In this document: in pieces, positions 46,101 to 54,025 of the stretch
How the letters are laid out: each line of letters begins with the position of its first letter
Numbering within the stretch: position 1 is the stretch's first letter
From: an uncultured Acetatifactor sp.
GTDB taxonomy: Bacteria; Bacillota; Clostridia; Lachnospirales; Lachnospiraceae
Reading direction: 5' to 3'
DNA: 64,000 bases
Assembly (NCBI GenBank): GCA_934436435.1
Contig: CAKSAN010000002.1
Span: 251,444-315,443, forward strand
Notes under the pieces: generated by a model
Databases searched by the model: none
Told to the model about the DNA's origin: nothing
The model's input: the letters and a program-made list of their open reading frames with translations, nothing else
Translations under genes and position numbers: made by a program

Positions 46101-46723
46101 AACAGGATGATGGAAGCTATGAGATCGTGACAGCACTTGATAGAAATAAGTGCATAGATCTGGACGGAGCCCAGACAATCAACGGAGCAAATATCCAATT
46201 ATTTGTGGTAAACGGGTCTCCGGCACAGAGGTGGATCATTTCTAAGAAAAGTACGATGGATGAGCTGGCCGAAGAACATAAGGATGACATAGAAGACGGA
46301 ACCTATCTGATCAAGTCCATAGTGGATAGTGGGTATGTTATGGATGTTTATAATAGTTCACAAAGCAACGAGGCAAATGTTCAGATACATTCCGAAAGCG
46401 GAGTGTCATCACAGAAATGGATAATCAGTCATGATTCCAAGGGATATGTGACGATAACGAATGCAGGAAGCAATAAAGTGTTGGATGTATTCGGGGGACG
46501 CACGCAAAACGGAACGAATATTCAACAGTTTATGTCGAATGGAAGTAGAGCCCAGAAGTGGATAATAAAAAAACAAACTGATGGAAGTTATGAGATTGTA
46601 ACAGCGCTCGATAGAAATAAGTGCATAGATCTGGATGGTGCCCAGACGGTCAACGGAGCAAATATCCAATTATTTGTGGCAAATGGATCACAGGCGCAGA
46701 GGTGGATATTATTAAAGAAATAG
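43199..46723 (+). CDS. Secreted papain-like (C1A) protease with four ricin-type lectin repeats
   Basis: 1174 residues. The signal peptide MKRKISVVLVLFLLLEQ probably ends after VHA (about 25). The protease (about 115-375) shows the oxyanion Gln in DNRDQTPYGTCWAFSAI with the catalytic Cys (about 142), His in GGGHAVMVVGW (about 310) and Asn in LIRNSWGTYVNYFWMS (about 343). A beta-rich lectin-like domain follows (about 380-545), usual for this C1A group. Four ricin B-type units of 157 residues complete the protein, with QxW-type motifs (SQKW, AQKW, AQRW). It probably acts at the cell surface, bound to glycan. No sortase signal or membrane anchor is seen. The ribosome site is weak. Confidence 0.88.
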   Translation: MKRKISVVLVLFLLLEQVNYVHAQEANGNFDTVAIEHQTEDTEQDNVSDITDDILNASDEMGGSADKSVSDGNADYDEMQNSRALKYAEISDNMIGGYISSELDYNTPVYDNGISLYANIPSSFQNEIADYPDNRDQTPYGTCWAFSAIGLAEFDLINKGIANSAIDLSELQLVYYNFNSVLDPLGGTEGDQSKFYNSNNYNFLNYGGNYEFATRRLAQWSGVVSESDVPYNQAYNVSNNGLADEYAYSHNKFLLNNAYIINIKENTDDVKLSIMEHGAAGVMYLHNSQALLWNSEKQLWTYYDTDYSGGGHAVMVVGWNDDFSKDNFPGTSKPSSDGAWLIRNSWGTYVNYFWMSYESASLSTSAWVLDFENVDNYDNNYQLDGGLNTYYDSYYTKAANVFKVQNSDGVKSETLKSVQLSFTHKVDIAYTIEVYTNLKSKSDPLSGEKQEQATTVGQTAYAGIYTIELDDSVTLEPGTYFSVVVSVDKNGIDYEQGINYADGDDTVWECPAVSHNDSFYSSNGKNYYAWPFGNYCIKALTSNDKGITMDELAEEHKDDIEDGTYLIKSTVDSGYVMDVYNSSQSNEANVQIHSESGVSSQKWTISHDSKGYVTITNAGSNKVLDVFGGGTQNGTNIQQFVSNGSRAQKWVVIKQDDGSYEIVTALDRNKCIDLDGAQTINGANIQLFVVNGSPAQRWIISKKSTMDELAEEHKDDIEDGTYLIKSIVDSGYVMDVYNSSQSNEANVQIHSESGVSSQKWIISHDSKGYVTITNAGSNKVLDVFGGGTQNGTNIQQFVSNGSRAQKWVVIKQDDGSYEIVTALDRNKCIDLDGAQTINGANIQLFVVNGSPAQRWIISKKSTMDELAEEHKDDIEDGTYLIKSIVDSGYVMDVYNSSQSNEANVQIHSESGVSSQKWTISHDSKGYVTITNAGSNKVLDVFGGGTQNGTNIQQFVSNGSRAQKWVVIKQDDGSYEIVTALDRNKCIDLDGAQTINGANIQLFVVNGSPAQRWIISKKSTMDELAEEHKDDIEDGTYLIKSIVDSGYVMDVYNSSQSNEANVQIHSESGVSSQKWIISHDSKGYVTITNAGSNKVLDVFGGRTQNGTNIQQFMSNGSRAQKWIIKKQTDGSYEIVTALDRNKCIDLDGAQTVNGANIQLFVANGSQAQRWILLKK
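44840..46720 (+). repeat. Four tandem direct repeats of 471 bp (ricin-lectin units)
   Basis: Units begin at 44840, 45311, 45782 and 46253, spaced exactly 471 nt. They are nearly identical at DNA level. Units 1 and 3 share TGGACGATCAG where units 2 and 4 read TGGATAATCAG, an alternating pattern. Unit 1 differs at its 5' part and unit 4 at its 3' half. Recombination between units would stay in frame. Confidence 0.95.
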
Positions 46724-46760
46724 AAAGTGGCGGGAGTGTTTTGAGAGAGGAATACAAGTG

Positions 46761-47843
46761 ATGAAGGTTGGTGATAAAGAACGCATAAGATCCGTTGATG
46801 GACTGAGAGGAATTGCAGCATGCATAGTTGCTTTTTGTTGGCATTATCAGCACTTTACCATGATATCACCTTTTAAGAAAATACTTCAATTGTCATATGA
46901 TTACGGATGGCTGATGGTAGAATTGTTTTTCATTATTTCGGGTTTTATGATGGCATATTGCTACCAGGAAACGATAATTAAGAGGGAATTGGCGTTTGCA
47001 GATTATATTATCCGTAGAGTTCGACATTTATGGCCATTGTCCTTTGTAACATTATGTGTTGTAACAATCGAAGGAATAATGTATGGATGGCTGGAACAGA
47101 GCACTTTTGTATATGGTAACTTTGATGTGTATCATTGGTTTTTGAATTTTTTTCTTATACAAACAGGCATTACTGATAATGTGTTTACGTTTAACGGCCC
47201 AGCATGGTCCATTTCTGTGGAAATGGTTCTATATGCTTTATTCTATGTATGCACCTACAATAATAAACAATCTACAAAAAGAAGGATGCTATATACAACA
47301 TTATTGTTAGGCGGAATAATTGTATTTAAGGCAGGCTGTAATTTCCCAATTCTTAATGGTGCCATTGCCAGGGGGATCATAGGATTCCTTGTGGGGGTAT
47401 TATTTTATGAAATTTGGGAAAAACATAGAGAAAGAATGAAACAAATAGGCTACATACCACTGCTTGTGCTGCTCGGAATATATATTGTTACAAGGATTAA
47501 TGGGTATGCGTGGCTAGGTGATATTCAAATGCTGTTTCTGTTGTTTTTAGCCCCGATGATCATATGGTGTACTATAGAATGTCAAGGGTTCAGAAAAATA
47601 ATGGAAAGTTATCCGTTACTTTTGTTAGGAAGATGGTCGTTGCATATATATATGTGGCATTATCCTGTACAGTATTTTATAAAAATAATGGATACACTAT
47701 TGAAGCTGAATTTGAACTATGGAACACATATCATATGGATTATATATGTGAGTGGAACACTTATGATTTCAGCACTCTCCTGTTATGTAGGAGAGAAAAT
47801 AAAAGATAAATGGTATATAATCAATGATGTCATTAAGAATTAG
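46761..47843 (+). CDS. Acyltransferase 3 family membrane protein
   Basis: 360 residues and about ten helices. The N-terminal RIRSVDGLRGIAACIVAFCW has the R-x-x-D-G-L-R-G-x-A motif typical of OafA/Oac-type acyltransferases. GWLMVELFFIISGFMMAY and RRVRHLWPLSFVTL follow. It likely O-acetylates a sugar of the surface glycan. It differs from the acyltransferase at 34663, so two distinct modifications are possible. ATG 46761 or GTG 46758 could start, both served by AGAGGA (46746-46751). The gene closes the A+T-rich block before the GDP-sugar genes. Confidence 0.88.
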   Translation: MKVGDKERIRSVDGLRGIAACIVAFCWHYQHFTMISPFKKILQLSYDYGWLMVELFFIISGFMMAYCYQETIIKRELAFADYIIRRVRHLWPLSFVTLCVVTIEGIMYGWLEQSTFVYGNFDVYHWFLNFFLIQTGITDNVFTFNGPAWSISVEMVLYALFYVCTYNNKQSTKRRMLYTTLLLGGIIVFKAGCNFPILNGAIARGIIGFLVGVLFYEIWEKHRERMKQIGYIPLLVLLGIYIVTRINGYAWLGDIQMLFLLFLAPMIIWCTIECQGFRKIMESYPLLLLGRWSLHIYMWHYPVQYFIKIMDTLLKLNLNYGTHIIWIIYVSGTLMISALSCYVGEKIKDKWYIINDVIKN

Positions 47844-47862
47844 GCGATTTTAGGCGTGTGTC

Positions 47863-47891
47863 TTGAAATCTTTAGGCATATGCTGTATACT
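47863..47891 (+). promoter_or_regulatory. Promoter of gmd
   Basis: TTGAAA (47863-47868, 5/6), 17-nt spacer, TATACT (47886-47891, 5/6). Transcription would begin near 47898, leaving a leader of about 70 nt before ATG 47967. Confidence 0.65.
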
Positions 47892-47920
47892 AATAACATC
47901 TGTAGCTAGATAATAATTAC

Positions 47921-47945
47921 CTTTAAGAGATGAAAAATCTTAAAG
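47921..47945 (+). promoter_or_regulatory. Hairpin in the gmd leader
   Basis: A perfect 8-bp inverted repeat CTTTAAGA (47921-47928)/TCTTAAAG (47938-47945) with a 9-nt loop lies between the promoter and the AAAGGA site of gmd. It has no T-run, so it is not a terminator; it could affect mRNA stability or translation. Confidence 0.5.
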
Positions 47946-47966
47946 ATATAAGAAAGGAATTATATA

Positions 47967-49019
47967 ATGAAAAAAGCACTTATTACAGGAATTACAGGAC
48001 AGGATGGATCTTATTTGGCAGAGTTTCTGTTAGAGAAGGGATATGAAGTACACGGTATTACCCGTCGTGCCTCTATTTCCAATACTGCAAGAATTGATCA
48101 TCTGATTGAGAAGCACGCAATCACATTACATGATGGAGATTTGTCTGATACATCTTCCATTACGAATATTATTGCAAAGGTACGTCCGGACGAGATTTAC
48201 AATCTGGCAGCCCAGTCTCATGTACAGGTATCTTTCGATGTACCCGAGTACTCTGGAGATGTGGATGCTATCGGCGTATTGAGAATTCTGGAGGCTGTCA
48301 GAATCCTGGGACTTGCTAAGCAGACCAAGATTTATCAGGCATCTACTTCTGAACTGTACGGTAAGGTAGAGGAAGTACCCCAGCGTGAGACTACTCCTTT
48401 CCATCCTTACAGCCCGTATGCAGTAGCGAAGCAGTACGGCTTCTGGATCATCAAGGAATATCGTGAAGCTTATGGCATGTTCGCTGTAAATGGTATCTTA
48501 TTTAACCATGAGTCAGAGAGACGTGGTGAGAACTTTGTTACCAGAAAGATTACTCTGGCAGCAGGACGTATTGCAGAAGGATTACAGGATCATCTGGAAC
48601 TGGGCAATATGGATTCTCTTCGTGACTGGGGTTATGCCAAGGACTATGTAGAGTGTATGTGGATGATCTTACAGCATGATACACCGGAAGATTTCGTTAT
48701 TGCAACCGGTGAGCAGCATACAGTAAGAGACTTTACCGAGCGTGCATTCAAGGCAAATGGTATCGATATCCGTTGGGAAGGTACCGGCGTAGATGAGAAG
48801 GGATATGACAAGGCTACCGGCAAAATGGTAGTATGTGTAAATCCTGAATGGTTCCGTCCTACCGATGTGGACAATCTGTGGGGTGATCCTACCAAGGCTA
48901 AGACGGTACTTGGATGGAATCCTCAGAAGACGACTTATGCGGAACTGGTAGAGATCATGGCAAAACATGACAGAGCGCGTGCTAAGCAGGAAAAGGCAAT
49001 GAAGGCTGCACAGCAGTAA
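47967..49019 (+). CDS. gmd: GDP-mannose 4,6-dehydratase
   Basis: Converts GDP-D-mannose to GDP-4-keto-6-deoxy-D-mannose, the branch point for GDP-L-fucose and GDP-D-rhamnose. It begins [20 protein letters not shown] (NADP-binding, the Gmd form G-x-x-G-Q-D-G) and has [30 protein letters not shown], and the catalytic [10 protein letters not shown] (Y-x-x-x-K, about 150-154). [17 protein letters not shown] is the Gmd-specific tetramer/NADP loop. At 350 residues it is full length. AAAGGA precedes ATG 47967. A hairpin with a T-run follows, before the reductase gene. With rmd downstream the product is most likely GDP-D-rhamnose. Confidence 0.96.
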   Translation: MKKALITGITGQDGSYLAEFLLEKGYEVHGITRRASISNTARIDHLIEKHAITLHDGDLSDTSSITNIIAKVRPDEIYNLAAQSHVQVSFDVPEYSGDVDAIGVLRILEAVRILGLAKQTKIYQASTSELYGKVEEVPQRETTPFHPYSPYAVAKQYGFWIIKEYREAYGMFAVNGILFNHESERRGENFVTRKITLAAGRIAEGLQDHLELGNMDSLRDWGYAKDYVECMWMILQHDTPEDFVIATGEQHTVRDFTERAFKANGIDIRWEGTGVDEKGYDKATGKMVVCVNPEWFRPTDVDNLWGDPTKAKTVLGWNPQKTTYAELVEIMAKHDRARAKQEKAMKAAQQ

Positions 49020-49047
49020 GAGAGCAACTGCATAAGTGATGAATAAG

Positions 49048-49078
49048 AAAAGGGATTCTGTATGGGGAATCCCTTTTT
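49048..49078 (+). terminator. Terminator-like hairpin between gmd and rmd
   Basis: AAAAGGGATT (49048-49057) pairs with AATCCCTTTT (49068-49077), with an extra C-G pair closing the loop, and runs into T's. It ends 17 nt before the rmd start, so it may act as a partial terminator or attenuator between two genes of the same pathway. Confidence 0.75.
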
Positions 49079-49095
49079 CGGTAAGAGGGTAAAAG

Positions 49096-50034
49096 ATGAA
49101 AAAAGGATTAGTAATAGGTGCTGCAGGTTTTGTAGGAAAATACTTAATCAATGAGATGGTAGCGAATGATATAGAAGCATATGCTACCAAACTGCCTCAT
49201 GAAGTACTGGAAGAGGTTCCGGCGAAGGTGTACGATCTGGATATTATGGATAAGGATGCAATTGTTGCTCTGCTTTTTGAAGTACGGCCGGATTATATTT
49301 TTCATTTAGCAGCGCAAAGTTCTGTGGGACTTGCCTGGAAAAAGCCGGGATTGACGGTAGATGTCAATATTAAGGGAAGCCTGAATGTAATGGACGCGAT
49401 TCGCGAGTTGTATTACAAGCCGAGAGTACTGCTTATTGGTTCCGGAGAAGAATACGGCCATATTCAGCCGGGAGAGACCCCGATTGTAGAGACGAATCTG
49501 CTTCGGCCCGGTAATATTTATGCAGCGACGAAGGCTTGTCAGAATATGATCGGAAGCATTTATTCCAAGGCATATGATATGGAACTTATGATGGTAAGGG
49601 CATTTAACCATATTGGTCCGGGACAGGCTCCGATGTTTGTAGTGTCTGATTTCTGTAAACAGGTGGCTGAGATTGAAAAGGGATTGCGTGAGCCGGTGAT
49701 GAAGGTGGGCAATCTTGCTGCAAAGAGAGACTTCACGGATGTGCGGGATGTGGTAAAGGCATATGTAAAGTTGGTGCAGACCGGAGTTCCGGGAGAAACC
49801 TACAATATAGGCAGTGGTAATGCCCGGGAGATTCGTGCCATTCTGGATCTGATTATTTCAATGTCCGATGCTGCGATTCAGGTGGAGACAGATCCTAATA
49901 AACTTCGCCCGGTAGATGTACCGATCATTGAGGCGGATATTTCCAAGATTAATGCGCTAACAGGGTGGAAACCGGAGATCTCTATTGAGCAGACGATTCG
50001 TGAGACATTGGATTATTGGCGTGCACATTTGTAG
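49096..50034 (+). CDS. rmd: GDP-4-keto-6-deoxy-D-mannose reductase
   Basis: Reduces GDP-4-keto-6-deoxy-mannose to GDP-D-rhamnose. It is an extended SDR of 312 residues with LVIGAAGFVGKYLINEM, HLAAQSSVGLAWKKPGLTVD, LLIGSGEEYG, and catalytic NIYAATKACQN (Y-x-x-x-K). RAFNHIGPGQAPMFVVSDF is typical of RMD rather than GDP-fucose synthase. AGAGGG precedes ATG 49096. Placement directly after gmd supports the assignment, while fucose synthase (WcaG type) is not seen. The assignment as RMD rather than a related epimerase is from recognised family features. Confidence 0.88.
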   Translation: MKKGLVIGAAGFVGKYLINEMVANDIEAYATKLPHEVLEEVPAKVYDLDIMDKDAIVALLFEVRPDYIFHLAAQSSVGLAWKKPGLTVDVNIKGSLNVMDAIRELYYKPRVLLIGSGEEYGHIQPGETPIVETNLLRPGNIYAATKACQNMIGSIYSKAYDMELMMVRAFNHIGPGQAPMFVVSDFCKQVAEIEKGLREPVMKVGNLAAKRDFTDVRDVVKAYVKLVQTGVPGETYNIGSGNAREIRAILDLIISMSDAAIQVETDPNKLRPVDVPIIEADISKINALTGWKPEISIEQTIRETLDYWRAHL

Positions 50035-50046
50035 GAGGATGGAATT

Positions 50047-50937
50047 ATGATTAAGCGAGAAAGTTTATTTTCTACAGGAGGAATGTCACAGTCGGATCGC
50101 TGCCTGCATACGCCGGGATCCTTTGCCAAAGAGAACCTGTTGTATGTTCAGGAGGTCGGCAATCTGAGAAGCCTGAAGCCGCACCGATGTGTTCGTGAAA
50201 ACCTAGATTCATTTCTTTTTCTGATTGTACTGGATGGAAAAGGAAGCCTGGATGTAAAGGGAAAGCATTATCAGGTACAGAAGGGAAGCTGTGCACTGAT
50301 CGACTGTATGGAGCATTTTGAACATATCAGTGATGAACAGGATGCATGGAAACTTGCATGGGTACATTTTAACGGAAGATCTGCAAGAGGCTATTATGAA
50401 CTGTTCATGCGGTATAATAAGGATGAAAATGTATTTGAGGTAAAGGATGTCCAGAAATGGGAAGACCTGTTGAAAGAATTATTAGATAAGCAAAAAGAGC
50501 GTAATTTGCAGTCCGAATTATACTGTGCGGAATTGATACAGCATTTGCTGAACATGATCATAGAGAATGTGGCGGATCTGGACACTGTAGCCAGTGAGGA
50601 AGAGAAAGCAATGGCCAATGAGCTTCGCGAGCAGGTAAATGCGCAGTACGCCGATGCAAGGGTACTGGAGGAACTGGAAGAATCCTTTGGTGGGAATATA
50701 ACGGAACTCAGTGACAAATTCAGAAGGCATTTTGGAATCAGTCTGGAAGAATATATTAGTAATCGCCGTTTCAATGCAGCAAAAGAATTATTACGTTTCA
50801 GTATTAAACCGGTGGATGAGGTAGTAACGGAATCCGGAATCGGAGATCTGATTGCTATGCAGAAGATGTTCCGGGATAATGAAGGAATGTCTGCGGAAGA
50901 ATATCGGGCGAAATGGGCAGCTTGGATTAGAAATTAG
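50047..50937 (+). CDS. AraC-family transcriptional regulator
   Basis: 296 residues: an N-terminal cupin-like sensor (about 40-110, with LDGKGSLDVKGKHYQVQKG) and a C-terminal helix-turn-helix pair (about 195-290). The HTH region reads NITELSDKFRRHFGISLEEYISNRRFNAAKELL, split here over about 218-250, then VVTESGIGDLIAMQKMFRDNEGMSAEEYR, the AraC recognition helix and F-x-x-x-x-G-x-S-x-x-x-Y tail. AGGAGG precedes ATG 50047, 12 nt after rmd and 39 nt before manC. It is the only transcription factor visible in the cluster and may tune GDP-sugar supply; its ligand and target are unknown. Confidence 0.87.
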   Translation: MIKRESLFSTGGMSQSDRCLHTPGSFAKENLLYVQEVGNLRSLKPHRCVRENLDSFLFLIVLDGKGSLDVKGKHYQVQKGSCALIDCMEHFEHISDEQDAWKLAWVHFNGRSARGYYELFMRYNKDENVFEVKDVQKWEDLLKELLDKQKERNLQSELYCAELIQHLLNMIIENVADLDTVASEEEKAMANELREQVNAQYADARVLEELEESFGGNITELSDKFRRHFGISLEEYISNRRFNAAKELLRFSIKPVDEVVTESGIGDLIAMQKMFRDNEGMSAEEYRAKWAAWIRN

Positions 50938-50976
50938 AAGTGGCAATAACGAATAAGAGAGAAAGAGAGAAGACAA

Positions 50977-52287
50977 ATGAACATTATTTTGCTTTCAGGT
51001 GGTTCAGGACAGAGACTTTGGCCTTTGTCTAATAATGTGAGATCCAAACAGTTTATTAAGGTATTACAGGGCAAAGATGGACAGATGGAGTCCATGGTAC
51101 AGCGCGTGTATCGCCAAATCACCACAGTAGATGCGGATGCACAGGTCACGATTGCTACCGGCAAAAAGCAGGTAAGTATGATTCTGAATCAGTTAGAGAA
51201 TAAGGTAAATGTATGTGTGGAACCGGAACGTAGAGATACTTTTCCTGCTATCTGCTTAGCAGCGGCTTACCTTCATGATGTGAAGAATGTGGCTGAGACA
51301 GAGCCGGTGATTGTATGCCCGGTAGATCCTTATGTTGAAGAGTCTTATTTTGAAGCGCTTAAGAGATTGTCTGAACTGGCTGGGGAAGGCAAGGCCAACA
51401 TGAGCCTGCTCGGAATCGAACCGACCTATCCCAGTGAGAAGTACGGTTACATTATTCCGGAATCAAAAGATGAGGTAAGTGCGGTAAGCACCTTCAAGGA
51501 AAAGCCGGATGAAGAGACCGCAAAGAAATATCTGGAGCAGGGTGCCCTGTGGAACGGAGGGGTTTTTGCGTTCAAATTGAGTTATTTATTGGAAAAGGCG
51601 CATGAACTTCTGGATTTTAAGGATTATGAAGATCTGTATGCGCATTACGGAGAACAGAAAAAGATCAGCTTCGACTATGCCGTCGTTGAGCAGGAGAAGA
51701 GTATTCAGGTGTTGCGTTATAAGGGATCCTGGAAGGATCTTGGAACCTGGAATACTTTTACGGAAGCGATGGGCTCCAATGCGGTCGGAAATGTTACCTT
51801 GAATGATACCTGTGAAGATACTCATGTAGTGAATGAACTGAACATTCCTATTTTGTGCATGGGATGCAAGAGTATGGTTATTGCAGCCAGCGGTGATGGA
51901 ATTCTGGTATCTGATAAGGAACAGAGTGCACAGATCAAACCGTATGTGGACAAGCTGGCGGGACAGGCAATGTATGCAGAGAAGTCATGGGGAAGCTTTA
52001 CGGTACTGGATGTACAGGATGACAGCATGACAATCAAAGTAGAGCTGTTACCTAGCCACAGTCTCCACTATCACAGCCATGAGCATAGAGATGAAGTATG
52101 GACAGTCATGAGCGGTATGGGAAGCGTCATCATAGACGGCATGCAGCGTATGGTTCGCCCCGGAGACGTGGTGACAATGCCTGCGGGCTGCAAACATACC
52201 CTGATTGCAGAGACCAAGCTGAGCGTGATCGAAGTGCAGCTTGGCAAGGATATCAGTGTGGATGACAAGAAGAAATATGATTTATAA
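50977..52287 (+). CDS. manC: Mannose-1-phosphate guanylyltransferase
   Basis: Makes GDP-mannose from mannose-1-phosphate and GTP, feeding gmd. The N-terminal nucleotidyltransferase has the signature IILLSGGSGQRLWPLS, CVEPERRDTFPAI and a FKEKPDEETAKKYL motif. WNGGVFAF and FDYAVVEQ follow in the usual order. The last 100 residues form a cupin like type II phosphomannose isomerase (LPSHSLHYHSHEHRDEVWTV, with metal-binding His residues), so it may also isomerise fructose-6-phosphate. 436 residues, near the length of two-domain enzymes. The leader contains GAGAGAAAGAGAG before ATG 50977. Confidence 0.93.
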   Translation: MNIILLSGGSGQRLWPLSNNVRSKQFIKVLQGKDGQMESMVQRVYRQITTVDADAQVTIATGKKQVSMILNQLENKVNVCVEPERRDTFPAICLAAAYLHDVKNVAETEPVIVCPVDPYVEESYFEALKRLSELAGEGKANMSLLGIEPTYPSEKYGYIIPESKDEVSAVSTFKEKPDEETAKKYLEQGALWNGGVFAFKLSYLLEKAHELLDFKDYEDLYAHYGEQKKISFDYAVVEQEKSIQVLRYKGSWKDLGTWNTFTEAMGSNAVGNVTLNDTCEDTHVVNELNIPILCMGCKSMVIAASGDGILVSDKEQSAQIKPYVDKLAGQAMYAEKSWGSFTVLDVQDDSMTIKVELLPSHSLHYHSHEHRDEVWTVMSGMGSVIIDGMQRMVRPGDVVTMPAGCKHTLIAETKLSVIEVQLGKDISVDDKKKYDL

Positions 52288-52319
52288 TAGAAATGACAGA
52301 TGATTGAGGTAAGGGACAC

Positions 52320-53873
52320 ATGGGCAAAGTTAAGGACATAATTAAAGAGAAAAAGCTGACATGGGTAGATGCAGTGGTAGGATTATTACTTGGAACTGTA
52401 GTGATAGCAGGAATTCTCTGTGTGGCTCGGACGATATGGTCTGGATATCATTTTCTGGATGATCATGAATTGCTTCGATTGGAAAAGGCTGCTGAACAAA
52501 GGCAGCCTTTATTTACTACCATGAAATCCTGGATTATAAATGATCTGGGATGGAGATTCCGCCCGCTTTACTGGGTAGAAAGAGTGACAGCGGGATATCT
52601 GTTTGGCAGTAATTTGACAGCATGGAATATATGGACAGCTTTTAAAGGAATACTGGCTTTTGCCTTATTATATGAAGCAGCCAGATTTTTAAGACATGAC
52701 AGACTAATAAGCGCAACTTTCCCCATGGTAATTATGCTGGGCACTCAGTTTACACCGTGGTATCGAAGTGCAAATCAGGAAAGTACAGGTGTATTATTGT
52801 GTGCAGCGGCTTTATGTCTGATTGCGGCACAATATTACCATAAAGTATATAAAAAAGCGATTTATAATGTACCTATTATTGTTTTTGTTGTTTTATCAGG
52901 ACTGGTAAAGGAGAGTTTTACGCTGTTTATGCCTGTATTTCCGGCACTAAAGCTATGGCTGGAGTACTGGGATGGATGTGACGAAAGCTGGGCAAGAACA
53001 CGAAGGAAGGGACGTTTCCTTCGATTGCTCAAAGAAAATGCGGCAACATACGGTGTGATTCCTTTTGCCATGTTGGTTAATATCTATATGATTCTGTTTA
53101 AAGTCGGGGTAGATCATGTCAGCTATGCCGGATTCCATCAGGAAACAGGATTAATGCAATATTTGCAGGGAATACAGGCCAGTTTACTGGACTATATGAG
53201 ATGGGATACATTGATTGCAGGTGTGTTGCTGTTCATGGTGCTTTTATGTTATCAACTGATTGAAAGATATAATATATGGAAATACCTCAGTTTATGCCTG
53301 ATTATGTTCGGAGCCATGGGAGTACAATTAGTGGCACATGCGAAAAGCGGGATGTGGGAGCGTTATATGTTCCCTTATGTGATAGCATATGCTGTCATAT
53401 TTGTGCTACTGGGATACCGTATTTTTCATAAGGATATATTCCGGAGTAAGGTGTATCTTGCGGTGTTGCTTGTACTTTTATGCAATACGATTCCTACAGC
53501 TGCCAGATCTGCAAGGGATTATGCAAAGACCGGGGAATGGGTAGCAGAGTATTTTGAATGTATTGTGAATAACACAGGAGCAGAGGATCGGATCGTAGCA
53601 GCTTTTGGAGATGAAGAATTGGATCTGGCAACGGAATGTTGGCTGGAGACACATGGAAGATCGCAGGTCTTCTCCAATATCAACGGAGAGTGGAAAGATA
53701 TCGTACAGTTGTCAGATGTACTGCAGGGAGATTACTCCTGGAAGAATGTAAAGGCAGTGACCTGTTATAATTATGCGCAGGTATATACGCTGTCGTTGAT
53801 GGAGGATGGGGCAAGTGAGGATGACTTTGATACCTATACTTTTGGCAATTATATGGTTATGGTAAGAAAATAA
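52320..53873 (+). CDS. GT-C-like polytopic membrane protein
   Basis: 517 residues with about ten to eleven hydrophobic helices and a C-terminal soluble tail of about 110 residues. An acidic HFLDDHELLRLE motif in the first outer loop (about 43-54) and GWRFRPLYWVERV nearby are similar in placement to GT-C glycosyltransferases, which use polyprenyl-phosphate sugars outside the cell. WYRSANQESTGVLLC is a second conserved-looking loop. No family can be named with confidence. GAGGTAAGGG precedes ATG 52320. It follows manC and may transfer a mannose/rhamnose-type sugar; this is inference. Confidence 0.6.
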   Translation: MGKVKDIIKEKKLTWVDAVVGLLLGTVVIAGILCVARTIWSGYHFLDDHELLRLEKAAEQRQPLFTTMKSWIINDLGWRFRPLYWVERVTAGYLFGSNLTAWNIWTAFKGILAFALLYEAARFLRHDRLISATFPMVIMLGTQFTPWYRSANQESTGVLLCAAALCLIAAQYYHKVYKKAIYNVPIIVFVVLSGLVKESFTLFMPVFPALKLWLEYWDGCDESWARTRRKGRFLRLLKENAATYGVIPFAMLVNIYMILFKVGVDHVSYAGFHQETGLMQYLQGIQASLLDYMRWDTLIAGVLLFMVLLCYQLIERYNIWKYLSLCLIMFGAMGVQLVAHAKSGMWERYMFPYVIAYAVIFVLLGYRIFHKDIFRSKVYLAVLLVLLCNTIPTAARSARDYAKTGEWVAEYFECIVNNTGAEDRIVAAFGDEELDLATECWLETHGRSQVFSNINGEWKDIVQLSDVLQGDYSWKNVKAVTCYNYAQVYTLSLMEDGASEDDFDTYTFGNYMVMVRK

Positions 53874-54025
53874 ATTTTCTTGAACTCACCGAACAGGACA
53901 GATGGCAGGAATATATCCATAATAAGGCAGTGGTGTGTGGAATATTGGAAAATTTTGAGGTAAGGAACAGAGGATGATATGACGATATAATATTACAAAT
54001 GAAAATACAGAAAGAGAAAATTCCA

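Noticed and set aside
44840..46720. CRISPR-like or mobile repeat array
   Set aside because: The repeats are 471 bp, contiguous without spacers and encode in-frame ricin units; no cas genes are nearby.
53986..53991. TATAAT before the lipoprotein at 54026
   Set aside because: No acceptable -35 at 15-19 nt and no extended -10.
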